37,522 bases of DNA from positions 1 through 37,522 of the forward strand of contig CAZJHX010000103.1 in NCBI GenBank assembly GCA_964545715.1. Direction: 5' to 3'. Below the pieces are notes generated by a model, which saw nothing but the letters and a program-made list of their open reading frames with translations, was not told the DNA's origin and made no database searches. This document shows, piece after piece, positions 8,707 through 17,463 of the stretch. A program made the translations under genes and the position numbers. Source of the DNA: CAZJHX01 sp964545715. Its GTDB lineage: Bacteria > Myxococcota_A > UBA9042 > GCA-2863065. Numbering within the stretch: the stretch's first letter is position 1; each line of letters begins with the position of its first letter.

Positions 8707-9627
8707 TCAGTCACCCCTATCGGACCGAGAGGTCCACCACCGTAGCCATTGTTCGCGACTTCTTTTGTGACGGAGGCCAGTCGTGGCACTGAGAGCCTGT
8801 TGCGCCGCCTCTCTCACGCTCGGAACCTTGTCCCCAAGCAGCTCGATCAGGGTTTCCACCGTCGCCAGGTCCCGTAAATCCCCAAGCGCCCGGGCCCCGT
8901 CGCGCCGCACGAACGGATCGCCACGCCTTGTGATCTCGGACAACCGCGGCAGCAACGACTTCATGCGCAGCTTGCCGATGGCGACGACCCCAGGGCGCAG
9001 CCGATCCCAGCGGTGATAAGGCTCCGGCGGCAGCACGAAGTGCTCGGTGATGACGTCGCGCCCGTAGTCGTCGCCCATCAGCGCGACCGTGTAACCGAGC
9101 GCCAGGATCACTTGCAGCTCCTCGTCTGGCTTCAGGGTTGGCAGCAGCGCCTTGATCGTCGCTAGATGGGGTTTGTGCCGCAGTCGCGCCAATGCCATGG
9201 CGGCGCGAGCGCGAATCGCGACTTTTGGGGCGCCGCGGGCGGTCTCCAGCAGAAAGTCGGCCGAGCGGGCGTTGCCGATGCGACCCAGCACGGTGAGCAT
9301 GCTCAGCCGCCAGAAGGCGTCGCCCTTGCTGTGGCGGAAGGCGTCCTCGACCGCCGGCGCGGCTTTGGACCCCAGCGCGACCAGGGTCGCCACCATGGGG
9401 CAGCCGGTGACGTCGTTGCATTGCTGTCGCTTTCCCCGCTCCAAAATGATGGCCCGCACCTTCTCGCGGTAATCGATGGGCGCCGTGGCTTTGGGGCCAG
9501 CCAGGGCTTTGGACACGGCCGCCTGGTCCGAGGCGGGCGCCTGCACCGAAGGCGGAGGCGCGGTGGGCTCCCGGACAGGGTTGTTACAGCCGACAAGAAC
9601 GATGATCAGTACAAGGTACAAACGCAC
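8707..9627 (-). CDS. HEAT-repeat lipoprotein
   Basis: A 306-residue protein. MRLYLVLIIVLVGC is a lipoprotein signal with Cys14 as the lipidation site, followed by a Pro/Ala-rich linker. The rest is alpha-helical with HEAT/PBS-lyase-like repeats, for example segments around DAFRHSKGDAFWRLSMLTVLGRIG, RARAAMALARLRH and RRDGARALGDL. Such repeats usually form a protein-binding solenoid, and no catalytic motif is visible. The GTG start has AAGG about eight bases upstream. It lies upstream of lon on the same strand and is divergent from the Cys-rich lipoprotein at 9682, with only 54 bases between them. The partner and role are unknown. Confidence 0.82.
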   Translation of the reverse strand: MRLYLVLIIVLVGCNNPVREPTAPPPSVQAPASDQAAVSKALAGPKATAPIDYREKVRAIILERGKRQQCNDVTGCPMVATLVALGSKAAPAVEDAFRHSKGDAFWRLSMLTVLGRIGNARSADFLLETARGAPKVAIRARAAMALARLRHKPHLATIKALLPTLKPDEELQVILALGYTVALMGDDYGRDVITEHFVLPPEPYHRWDRLRPGVVAIGKLRMKSLLPRLSEITRRGDPFVRRDGARALGDLRDLATVETLIELLGDKVPSVREAAQQALSATTGLRHKRSREQWLRWWTSRSDRGD

Positions 9628-9646
9628 GTATGGACCTTAGCATTAC

Positions 9647-9675
9647 TTGAAAAAAACGGGCTACTGCGCTACGGT
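9647..9675 (+). promoter_or_regulatory. Putative promoter of the Cys-rich lipoprotein gene at 9682
   Basis: TTGAAA (9647-9652), 17 bases, TACGGT (9670-9675). The expected transcription start falls at or next to the GTG at 9682, where no Shine-Dalgarno is visible, so a leaderless mRNA is possible. The -10 is only a partial match. Confidence 0.4.
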
Positions 9676-9681
9676 TCCGCC

Positions 9682-10380
9682 GTGCAAACACTCACCTTTT
9701 CGCGCTCTCTGATACTGTGTGCCGCCGCCGTCGTTGCCGCTGCGTGCACCACGACGGAGACCATCAAGATCTGCGAGCACGGCGTTAATCCGGTGTCCAA
9801 GCAGTGCAATCCGCCGGGCAACTCCGAGCAGGCGACCGCAGGCGACACCACTGGTGACGACGAGACGGGCCCCAAGGACTGCCCCAACGGGCTCGACCCC
9901 CAGACGCTCGAGTGCCAGGAGGCGATCCCCAAGGACGTCGTGGCCGCAGAGGATCCGGGCACGCAGGGCACCGGCACGCAGGTGGGCGAGGACGTCAAGC
10001 AGGACGGGGTATGCGATTTCACCGACCAGCAGAACCTCAAGATCGGCATGCCGTGCACCAGCCACGGGCAGTGCGAGACCTGCTATTGCTACGACGAGGA
10101 GTACCTGGCGCCGTTCCGTTTCTGCACGCTGGACTGCTCATCGGGCCCCGGCTCGGAGTGTCCGTACGGCCCCGGCGACAACCCGGAGTACGCGTGCCTG
10201 CGCTTCACCCAGGACCTCATCAAAAGCTACGACCTGACGGTGGACGCCATCTGCATGCCGCGCTGCAGCAACGCGCAGGAGTGCAAGATCTACGCGCCCA
10301 ACTACAACTCCTGCCCGACCAGCGACACGAAGTGGGAAGGCTGGACCATCCAAGCCGCCAAGACCTGCCAGGTTAAGTGA
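9682..10380 (+). CDS. Cys-rich lipoprotein of unknown function
   Basis: A 232-residue protein. The GTG start at 9682 is chosen because it opens a textbook lipoprotein signal (MQTLTFSRSLILCAAAVVAAAC, Cys22). The open frame extends further upstream, but that part is antisense to the HEAT gene. A linker rich in Thr, Gly and Asp is followed by a region with many cysteines, including GMPCTSHGQCETCYCYDEE and CMPRCSNAQECKIY. This resembles the Cys-rich head of the two MopE/thrombospondin lipoproteins in this window but has no type-3 repeats. It is probably a disulfide-stabilised outer-membrane or periplasmic protein. No enzyme motif is recognised. Confidence 0.8.
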   Translation: MQTLTFSRSLILCAAAVVAAACTTTETIKICEHGVNPVSKQCNPPGNSEQATAGDTTGDDETGPKDCPNGLDPQTLECQEAIPKDVVAAEDPGTQGTGTQVGEDVKQDGVCDFTDQQNLKIGMPCTSHGQCETCYCYDEEYLAPFRFCTLDCSSGPGSECPYGPGDNPEYACLRFTQDLIKSYDLTVDAICMPRCSNAQECKIYAPNYNSCPTSDTKWEGWTIQAAKTCQVK

Positions 10381-10407
10381 CGCACTACCCGGCGTTTTAG
10401 AAACATT

Positions 10408-10420
10408 GGGTTGACAACCC
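10408..10420. promoter_or_regulatory. Inverted repeat over the -35 element
   Basis: GGGTT-GAC-AACCC, a perfect 5-bp inverted repeat with a 3-base centre. It covers the TTGACA at 10411-10416. Its position suggests an operator, although a chance overlap is possible. Confidence 0.4.
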
Positions 10421-10439
10421 GCCGAGCCCTCGTTATGTA
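10411..10439 (+). promoter_or_regulatory. Sigma-70-type promoter for the 26-residue peptide
   Basis: A perfect TTGACA (10411-10416), 17 bases, then TATGTA (10434-10439). It sits 36 bases before the ATG of the small membrane peptide and after the stop of the Cys-rich lipoprotein. The -35 is ideal and the -10 is moderate. Confidence 0.6.
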
Positions 10440-10442
10440 TGG

Positions 10443-10456
10443 TGCCATATATGGCA
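10443..10456. promoter_or_regulatory. Perfect 14-bp palindrome, candidate operator
   Basis: TGCCATATATGGCA is its own reverse complement. It lies just downstream of the predicted -10, where the transcript would begin, and 18 bases before the small peptide's ATG. A dimeric repressor site is the simplest reading. Confidence 0.5.
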
Positions 10457-10474
10457 ACTCGGTGGGGGTCGGGG

Positions 10475-10555
10475 ATGATCAAACGTACAATTACCGCGCA
10501 GTCGGCACTGTTCTGGATGGCTGTCGGGGTGTGGATTCTGCTGAAGATGGGCTAG
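10475..10555 (+). CDS. Predicted 26-residue membrane peptide
   Basis: A short frame from ATG at 10475 to TAG at 10555. The N-terminus is basic (MIKRTITAQS), and the rest (ALFWMAVGVWILLKMG) is long and hydrophobic enough for one membrane helix ending in a positive residue. It is preceded by a G-rich ribosome-binding stretch (GGGGGTCGGGG) and by a dedicated promoter with two palindromes. It ends seven bases before the stop codon of the convergent lipoprotein gene. Nothing about its role can be read from sequence. Candidates include a regulatory small membrane protein or a toxin-like peptide. Short frames occur by chance, so coding is inferred from context. Confidence 0.45.
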   Translation: MIKRTITAQSALFWMAVGVWILLKMG

Positions 10556-10562
10556 GGAGCGG

Positions 10563-11330
10563 CTAGAGCGGGCATCCGCCCATGTAGAGCACGTTGCAGC
10601 TGCTCTGGCCCTGGCAGTCCTCCAGGAGGCCCCAGACCATGTAGCTGTTGCCCACCGTCAGTGGCGCGCAGCCGAGATCGCAGGTGGACCCGGTGCAGGC
10701 GACTGTCTCGGTCTCGATGGTCAGGGACGTCTTCTGCCCGGCGTCGTCCGGGTCGCGCATGTGAATGACGTAGTTGCCGACGCAGGTGTTGCAGCAGGCG
10801 TCTTCTCCGCACGCGTTCTTGCTGCACTTCACGTCCACGCCCACGGTGCCGGTGATCTTGACGATCTGGCCGACCAGGGTGTCGCGCTCGCCCAGAAACT
10901 CTTTGGCGCTCATGGCGCCCAGGTCGCTGCAGCTCTCCAGGTCATAGTCGCGCGCGACCTCGCCCTTGCGGCAGATGCCGGCGTCGGCGGGGATCGGGTG
11001 ACTCATGCTGTGCACGCAGGTGTATCCGCCGGCGCAGGGCGACGCGGTGTCACAGAAGAAGCCGTAGTCCGGGCAAGTCGTGTCCGGCACACCGTCCTCG
11101 CAGTACCAGCGGCCATCGCGGCAATACGGCTCGACGCCGTCGGCCTCCATGCCGCACGCCGCTACGCAGCTGGGCATGTCGCTGCCACACTGGTGCGCGG
11201 CCGGTGTAATGGCGTTGGGGTCATCTAAATGGCTGATCGGAAGGTCGTCCTGGGGGCCGCAGGCGATCAGGTGCAGCGCGGCCGCCGCAATAACTGTTGA
11301 TAAAGCTGTCAGGCTCGAACGTCGAAACAC
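10563..11330 (-). CDS. Cys-rich lipoprotein with possible beta-domain
   Basis: A 255-residue protein. The GTG start at 11330 follows a G-rich ribosome-binding stretch and opens a lipoprotein signal (MFRRSSLTALSTVIAAAALHLIAC, Cys24). Residues about 45-125 are Cys-rich (CGSDMPSCVAACG, CRDGRWYCEDG), as in secreted Cys-knot-like modules. The C-terminal half (LVGQIVKITGTV ... NYVIHMRDP ... VGNSYMVWGLLED) has alternating beta character that could be an OB-like barrel; this is inference. It converges on the small peptide gene and lies downstream of the PilZ gene on the same strand, but has its own promoter. Function unknown. Confidence 0.8.
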   Translation of the reverse strand: MFRRSSLTALSTVIAAAALHLIACGPQDDLPISHLDDPNAITPAAHQCGSDMPSCVAACGMEADGVEPYCRDGRWYCEDGVPDTTCPDYGFFCDTASPCAGGYTCVHSMSHPIPADAGICRKGEVARDYDLESCSDLGAMSAKEFLGERDTLVGQIVKITGTVGVDVKCSKNACGEDACCNTCVGNYVIHMRDPDDAGQKTSLTIETETVACTGSTCDLGCAPLTVGNSYMVWGLLEDCQGQSSCNVLYMGGCPL

Positions 11331-11344
11331 GCCATGCCCCCCAC

Positions 11345-11381
11345 GTATAGTTACTATACAAATCGAACGCTTGTATGGAAA
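11345..11381 (-). promoter_or_regulatory. Promoter with a palindrome across the -10
   Basis: On the minus strand TTTCCA (11381-11376), 17 bases, TATAGT (11358-11353). A perfect 7-1-7 inverted repeat, GTATAGT-T-ACTATAC, spans 11345-11359 and so covers the -10. The leader to the lipoprotein GTG would be about 16 bases. The overlap suggests repression by a dimeric regulator. Confidence 0.55.
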
Positions 11382-11467
11382 GCTAAGCGCAAATAAGAGG
11401 AAGGGAGCGCAGGGGCCCGATCAGGAGCGGGCGCGCGTTGGCGCTAACGATATTTTCTGCCGGGCGC

Positions 11468-12169
11468 CTACTTGGTGCGGCCGCCCACTGCCTGCGCGCG
11501 CTGCTCGGATTGCGACGCCAGGGACATGATGAACTCCTGGTCGCTCACAGACAGCCCGATGAACTTGATGCCGAAGCGCAGGGTGTTGCCCTCGGACGGC
11601 GCCTCGCGCACAACCAGGGCGTCACAAGCGGTCATCTGGGGCGCACAGGGCAGCATAAACGACACGCCGATGGTGTCGCCGATCCGCAGCCGGCGCTTGG
11701 TCTCCAGCAGCATGCCGGAGGCTGAGACGTTGGTGCTGAAGCCAAACGTGTTGCTGCGCTCGCTGGTGCCGGCCTGAATCTGGACCAGAATGCGAATGTA
11801 GTGCCGTACGGCCACCGTCAGCGCCTGAGCCGTGAGGCGCAGTACCGCGTCGCCGTACGGGGCGCGGATCACTTTTGAGTCGATGGCTTTGTGGTACGAA
11901 TTGAGCAGCTCGGCGTTGTCCGAGTCGTCGGCGAGCACGAAGATCGGGACGCCCCGCGGGACGACCTCTCGCACAGCGGCCTCGGGGACGTTGCCGGGCG
12001 GGCCCTCGCACAACATCAAGTCGACCTTGCGCTTCGTGAAAATGCAGGCCGCATCCTCCAGGTCCATGGCGCAGAACACATCGACGCCGCGCCGGTTGAA
12101 CCAGGTGTCGCGGCGCTCGAAGAACGCTGGGTTGTGCGTGTATAGCAGGACTGTTGTTCCGTTATTCAC
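11468..12169 (-). CDS. Pseudo-receiver + PilZ domain protein
   Basis: A 233-residue protein. Residues 5-115 have the alternating strand/helix pattern of a response-regulator receiver, but the strand-1 acidic pair is absent and the phospho-acceptor position reads Glu (DLMLCEG, Glu55). Residues 122-220 form a PilZ domain with both c-di-GMP motifs: RHYIR (122-126, RxxxR) and NVSASG (147-152, N/DxSxxG). It should bind c-di-GMP, while the front domain is probably not phosphorylated in the usual way. The GTG start is followed directly by the conserved strand, and no good Shine-Dalgarno is seen. It is divergent from the ABC transporter operon. The output is unknown; motility or envelope control is typical of PilZ proteins. 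Confidence 0.82.
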   Translation of the reverse strand: MNNGTTVLLYTHNPAFFERRDTWFNRRGVDVFCAMDLEDAACIFTKRKVDLMLCEGPPGNVPEAAVREVVPRGVPIFVLADDSDNAELLNSYHKAIDSKVIRAPYGDAVLRLTAQALTVAVRHYIRILVQIQAGTSERSNTFGFSTNVSASGMLLETKRRLRIGDTIGVSFMLPCAPQMTACDALVVREAPSEGNTLRFGIKFIGLSVSDQEFIMSLASQSEQRAQAVGGRTK

Positions 12170-12260
12170 AATATATTTACGCTGGTAAGTTGTTGCTAGT
12201 CTGCCATATCGTTCGGGACAACTTGCTCATCTCTTGAGGTCAATTCGCGGGTCCTTTCGG

Positions 12261-12289
12261 TTGACCCTCGCGGCGGCGCGGTTTATGAC
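12261..12289 (+). promoter_or_regulatory. Promoter of the malK-type operon
   Basis: TTGACC (12261-12266), 17 bases, TATGAC (12284-12289). The -10 ends eight bases before the ATG at 12298, so the transcript would have almost no leader. An upstream GGTCAA (12238-12243) mirrors the TTGACC at 17-base spacing and could be an operator half-site. Confidence 0.55.
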
Positions 12290-12297
12290 CCCACGCT

Positions 12298-13307
<1,010 letters not shown>

Positions 13308-13311
<4 letters not shown>

Positions 13312-14651
13312 GACGTCTTGCCCTGCTCACGGCCCTTCTGGTTTTGACGGGCTGCGGTGAGCGCAAGTCCTCGACCGGCTGGGCCGCCCAGGTTCCCGAG
13401 GGCGCCCTGCGTTTCGTGGAGCAGCAGGTCGAGGCGCCGAAGGTGACGCCGCCGGTCGAGCCCCAGCCGGACGCGGCGGAGGCGCAACCCGAGCCCGAGC
13501 CGGTCTCCAAAGTCACCGAACCCACGACCATCACCCTATGGCACGCGTACCGCGCGACTGAGCGCAAGGCGCTGGAGCAGGTCGTCGAGGCGTTTCACGC
13601 GCTGAAGACGCCGATCACGGTCAAGCTGCGTGTGGTCCCGTTCGACGCCTTCAACGACAAGATCAAGGTCGTCGTCCCCGAGGATCGCGGACCGGACGTC
13701 TTCATCTTTGCCCACGACCTGGCCGGCGCCTGGTCGGAGATGGGCTTTCTGGAGCCGCTCAACGCGTGGACGCGGCCCGAGCACATGGCCAAGTTCATCC
13801 CGGACACGGTCAAGGCGATGGTCTACCGCAACGCGCTGTACGGCCTGCCGATGAACTTCAAGTGCGTCGCGCTCTTCTACAACAAGGCTCTGGTGAAGAC
13901 GCCGCCGGCCACGGTCGAGGCGATGATCGCCGAGGCGAAGCGACACACGGACGCCGAGGAAGACAAGTTCGGGCTGGTCTATGAGTCGACCAACCTCTAC
14001 TTCCACGCGCCCTGGGTCCACGGCTTTGGCGGCACGGTGCTGGATGGTGACGACAAGGTATATGCCGATAACGAGGCCGCCGTCGCCGCCCTGGACTTTG
14101 CGCGCAGCCTGATCCGCACGCACGAGGTGACGCCCAGCGGCATCAACACGTCGATGGTCAGCGGCTACTTCAACGACGGGCTGGCGGCCATGGTCATCAA
14201 TGGCCCCTGGATGCGCGGCGAGCTGGAGGGCATCGACTACGGCGTCACCCTTCTGCCGGCGGTCAAAGAGGGGCAGCCGGCGCGGCCGTTTCTGGGGGTC
14301 GAGGCGATCTACATGAACAAGCGGTCGCCCAGCAAGCAGGCGGCCTTTGAGGTGATGCGGTTTTTGACCAGCGACGCGGCGGCGGCCATCCGGGTGCGGG
14401 TGGGCCAGCAGACCGTGGCCAACAAGGCGATCTGGGACGGTGAGCTCGTCGATGACGTGATGCGGGCGTTTCGCGCGCAGTCCAAGCAGGCGGTTGTCAT
14501 GTCGTCCAGCCCGCGCATGCAGCAGGTCTGGACACCCTACAACGGCGCCCTGCTGAGCGTGATCGCGGGGGAGGCAAGGCCGGCCGCGGCGCTGGGCAAG
14601 GCGCAGCGGCAGATCGAGGCGGATATGGCCCGCGCCGGCGGCGGTCAGTGA
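13308..14651 (+). CDS. Sugar-binding lipoprotein of the ABC transporter (MalE-like)
   Basis: A 447-residue extracellular solute-binding protein, family 1. MRRLALLTALLVLTGC is a lipoprotein signal (Cys16), followed by a Pro/Glu-rich linker of about 60 residues. The binding fold starts at EPTTITLWHAYRATERKALEQVVEAF. Typical features of maltose/oligosaccharide-binding proteins follow, such as RGPDVFIFAHDLAGAWSEMGFLEPL, LYGLPMNFKCVALFYNK and AMVINGPWM. It captures substrate in the periplasm and delivers it to the permeases. The GTG start overlaps the previous stop (GTGA), indicating translational coupling. The exact sugar cannot be assigned, though maltodextrin-like ligands fit best. Confidence 0.93.
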
Positions 14652-16615
14652 GCACCGCTGGCGGTTTGAGGCCGCCGCCCAACCTGTGGCGGATCGTCGC
14701 GTTTACGGTCCTGCTGGGCGCTACGACGTGGATCGCGACGGGCGCCGTGACGCGCTGGGAGCGCGGTCTTGAAGAGGATCGCGTGATCCACCGCGCGCTC
14801 GCTTATGCCCGTGCAGCGGCGCGTTTGACCGAGTCGGGGCGGGGCACGCCGACGCCGCACCTGCGGGCGTTTGGAAACGCGGTGGGCGCGGCCGAGGACG
14901 CCGCCGATGTGCTGCGGATGGTGGTCATCGACACGGGCACGGCTGACGAGTTCGGCGTGCGTCGTGACGCGCGGACGCTGTGGGCGCTGGACGGCACCAG
15001 CGGGCCTGTTGCGGAGCTCGATCAGGGCGTCGCGGACAAAGCCAACCATCTGCAGAGCCTGTTTGAAGACGGCAAGCGCGACAGGCCGATCCGGCTGACC
15101 CAATTGGTGGAGGTGGCGGCCGAACCCGACGCAGGCATGTTGCGGGTTGCCGCCTACGCGCCCATCGTGGTGGACGGCGAGCTGCGCGGACTGGCGGCGG
15201 CCCTGCTGCGGCTTCCGGCCCCGGACCCCGAGCGGCCGACGGCGATCTGGCTTCTGGCGTTGGTCGTGCTCGGCATGTTCGTCGGCGGGACGTGGCTGCT
15301 GCCCGATCGCGGCGTGATCGTGACGATCGGAGTGCTGGCGGCGCTGGCGTTGGTGTTGCCGGTATGGGTGCCGTCCACGGTCGATAAGACCGTCCGCGAC
15401 CATCTGGGTGAGCGTGCGGACGACATGCTGGCCGTACAGGCCAAAGCCGACACCCACGAGGCGGTCGCGCTGGTCTCGCCTGTCCCCGATCGGGAGGTCT
15501 GGTCGCCCGATGGGGCGCTGCGCCTGGAGCGGGTCGCGGGCACAGAGTCGCCGGACGCCATCTCGCAGGGAGCGGAGCGGGTCGGTGGCGAGACTGCGTC
15601 TGTGCACATCCATCCCGACGTGGATAACGAGCTCAACGGCGCGTTCGATTCGGGGGTCCTGGGCTGGGCGGCGCTGGCGGCGCTGCTGCTGGGGCTGTGT
15701 CTGCTGCCGGTGGCGCGTCTGCTCCACAACATTCGGCTGGATCCTGGCGTTTACACCTACGTCTCGCCGGCCGTAATCGGCCTGCTGGTGCTGGTCATCG
15801 TGCCGTTCGTCACGGGCATTGGCCTCAGCTTTTATCGTTATCACCTCGAGGGCAACGCGTACGAGCTGATCGGCTTTGGCAACTTCGCGGAGATCCTGGC
15901 GCCCGACGAAACCGCGGACGTGCACTTCTGGTGGACGCTGGGTGTCACGCTGCTTTGGACCAGCAGCAATGTCATTCTGCACGTCACGATCGGGCTGGGC
16001 CTGGCGCTGCTGCTCAACCGCACGCGCTTACACGGCAAGAAACTCTATCGGGTGCTGCTGGTGCTGCCGTGGGCCGTGCCCAGCTACATTACGGCGCTGC
16101 TGTGGCGGTCGATGTTTGTCGGCAAGCAGGGGCCGGTGAACTCGGTGTTGGGTGGGCTCGGCATCAGCCCAGTGAGCTGGTTTGACGACAGCTTCTGGAC
16201 CAACTTCATCCCCAACCTGGTGACCAACACCTGGCTGGGCTTTCCGTTCATGATGGTCGTGGCCCTGGGCGCGCTTCAGTCGATCCCGGGCTCACTGTAC
16301 GAGGCCGCGGAGCTGGATGGCGCCTCCGCGTGGGACCGATTTCGCCACATCACCGTCCCGCTGCTGAAGCCTGCGCTGCTGCCCGCGATCATCCTCGGCA
16401 CTATCTGGACCTTCAACATGTTCAACGTGATCTACCTGGTGAGCATGGGCGCCGGCGACACCGAGATCCTGATCACGGAGGCTTATCGCGCCTTCCACGA
16501 GCAGCATCGGCACGGGTACGCGGCGGCGTATTCGGTGATGATCTTCTGCATCTTGCTGGCGTACACGGCGGTGACGACGCGCGTGACCAAAGCCAGCGAA
16601 GGAGCCCTCGCATGA
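14648..16615 (+). CDS. MalF-type permease with large N-terminal sensor-like extension
   Basis: A 655-residue membrane protein. The last 285 residues (about 370-655) are an ordinary CUT1 permease, including the EAA loop that docks the ATPase (YEAAELDGASAWDRF, 551-565). In front are a membrane helix (14-34), an extracytoplasmic region (35-197), two helices (198-242), a second extracytoplasmic region (243-336) and another helix (337-357). The first region ends in MLRVAAYAPIVVDGELRGLAA, a pattern seen in Cache-type sensor domains. Ordinary MalF homologues outside enterics are about 300 residues. The GTG start overlaps the previous stop and is followed by the first helix. The core assignment is firm; the sensor reading is inference. 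Confidence 0.9.
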   Translation: MSTAGGLRPPPNLWRIVAFTVLLGATTWIATGAVTRWERGLEEDRVIHRALAYARAAARLTESGRGTPTPHLRAFGNAVGAAEDAADVLRMVVIDTGTADEFGVRRDARTLWALDGTSGPVAELDQGVADKANHLQSLFEDGKRDRPIRLTQLVEVAAEPDAGMLRVAAYAPIVVDGELRGLAAALLRLPAPDPERPTAIWLLALVVLGMFVGGTWLLPDRGVIVTIGVLAALALVLPVWVPSTVDKTVRDHLGERADDMLAVQAKADTHEAVALVSPVPDREVWSPDGALRLERVAGTESPDAISQGAERVGGETASVHIHPDVDNELNGAFDSGVLGWAALAALLLGLCLLPVARLLHNIRLDPGVYTYVSPAVIGLLVLVIVPFVTGIGLSFYRYHLEGNAYELIGFGNFAEILAPDETADVHFWWTLGVTLLWTSSNVILHVTIGLGLALLLNRTRLHGKKLYRVLLVLPWAVPSYITALLWRSMFVGKQGPVNSVLGGLGISPVSWFDDSFWTNFIPNLVTNTWLGFPFMMVVALGALQSIPGSLYEAAELDGASAWDRFRHITVPLLKPALLPAIILGTIWTFNMFNVIYLVSMGAGDTEILITEAYRAFHEQHRHGYAAAYSVMIFCILLAYTAVTTRVTKASEGALA

Positions 16616-17463
16616 CCGGCAAGCCTTCCCGCTTTTCGCAGGTGTGGCCTCACCTGATCCTGGTGCCGGTGACCCTGGCTGTGCTGCTGCCGGTGTCGCT
16701 GGTGTTGCGCAAGTCGCTGTCTCCGGGGCAGGGCTTTCAGATGAGCATGAACCCCTTCGCGGGGGAGTGGAGCTTGGAGCACTTTCGCGAGGTGATCGGG
16801 CACACAGCGGCGGACGGGACGTGGCTCTTCGGACCGCAGCTGATGAACAGCATTATCGTGAGCCTGGCGACCACGTTTGTCGGCGTGGCGCTGGCGACGA
16901 CCGCGGCCTACGCCTTCAGCCGCTTCCGCTTTTACGGCCGCCAGACCGGCATGACGATGTTCCTCGTGACGCAGATGTTCCCGGGCGTGCTGATGATCAT
17001 CCCGCTTTTCGTCCTGATGAACCGGCTCAACCTGCTGGACAGCCTGGTCGGGCTGACCCTGGTGTACTCCACGACGGCGATCCCATTCTGCGTGTGGATG
17101 CTCAAAGGCTACTTCGACACCATCCCGCGAGAGCTCGAAGAGTCGGCCATCATGGACGGGGCCTCGCGCCTGACCATCTTTGTGAAGATCATATTGCCCC
17201 TGGCTGCGCCGGCGATCGCCGTGACCGCGCTGTTCAGCTTCATGACAGCCTGGAACGAGTTCGTGCTGGCGTTCACCTTCAACAACGACCCGCTGACGCA
17301 CACGCTGCCGGTGACCATCCAGCGCTACGCCGATCCCAAGTCCACGTATTGGGGCTCGTTTGCGGCCGCGTCCATCATTGTCTCTGTGCCAGTAATGTTG
17401 CTCTTCTACCGCCTTCAGCGGCACCTGGTTGCCGGTCTGACAGCCGGCGGCGTCAAGGGATAA
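16612..17463 (+). CDS. MalG-type ABC transporter permease
   Basis: A 283-residue permease, full length for MalG-type proteins, with about six membrane helices. The EAA loop is LEESAIMDGASRLTIFVKIILPLAAPAIA, just after FDTIPRE. It forms the channel with the MalF-type protein encoded just upstream. The ATG at 16612 overlaps the preceding stop (ATGA) and has GGAG (16601-16604) seven bases upstream, which excludes earlier in-frame starts lying inside the malF gene. The last 11 bases overlap the end of the convergent metallophosphoesterase gene. Confidence 0.95.
   Translation: MTGKPSRFSQVWPHLILVPVTLAVLLPVSLVLRKSLSPGQGFQMSMNPFAGEWSLEHFREVIGHTAADGTWLFGPQLMNSIIVSLATTFVGVALATTAAYAFSRFRFYGRQTGMTMFLVTQMFPGVLMIIPLFVLMNRLNLLDSLVGLTLVYSTTAIPFCVWMLKGYFDTIPRELEESAIMDGASRLTIFVKIILPLAAPAIAVTALFSFMTAWNEFVLAFTFNNDPLTHTLPVTIQRYADPKSTYWGSFAAASIIVSVPVMLLFYRLQRHLVAGLTAGGVKG

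Noticed and set aside
9166..9681. Upstream part of the frame containing the 9682 lipoprotein
   Set aside because: It is antisense to the HEAT lipoprotein gene, and the signal peptide begins only at 9682.
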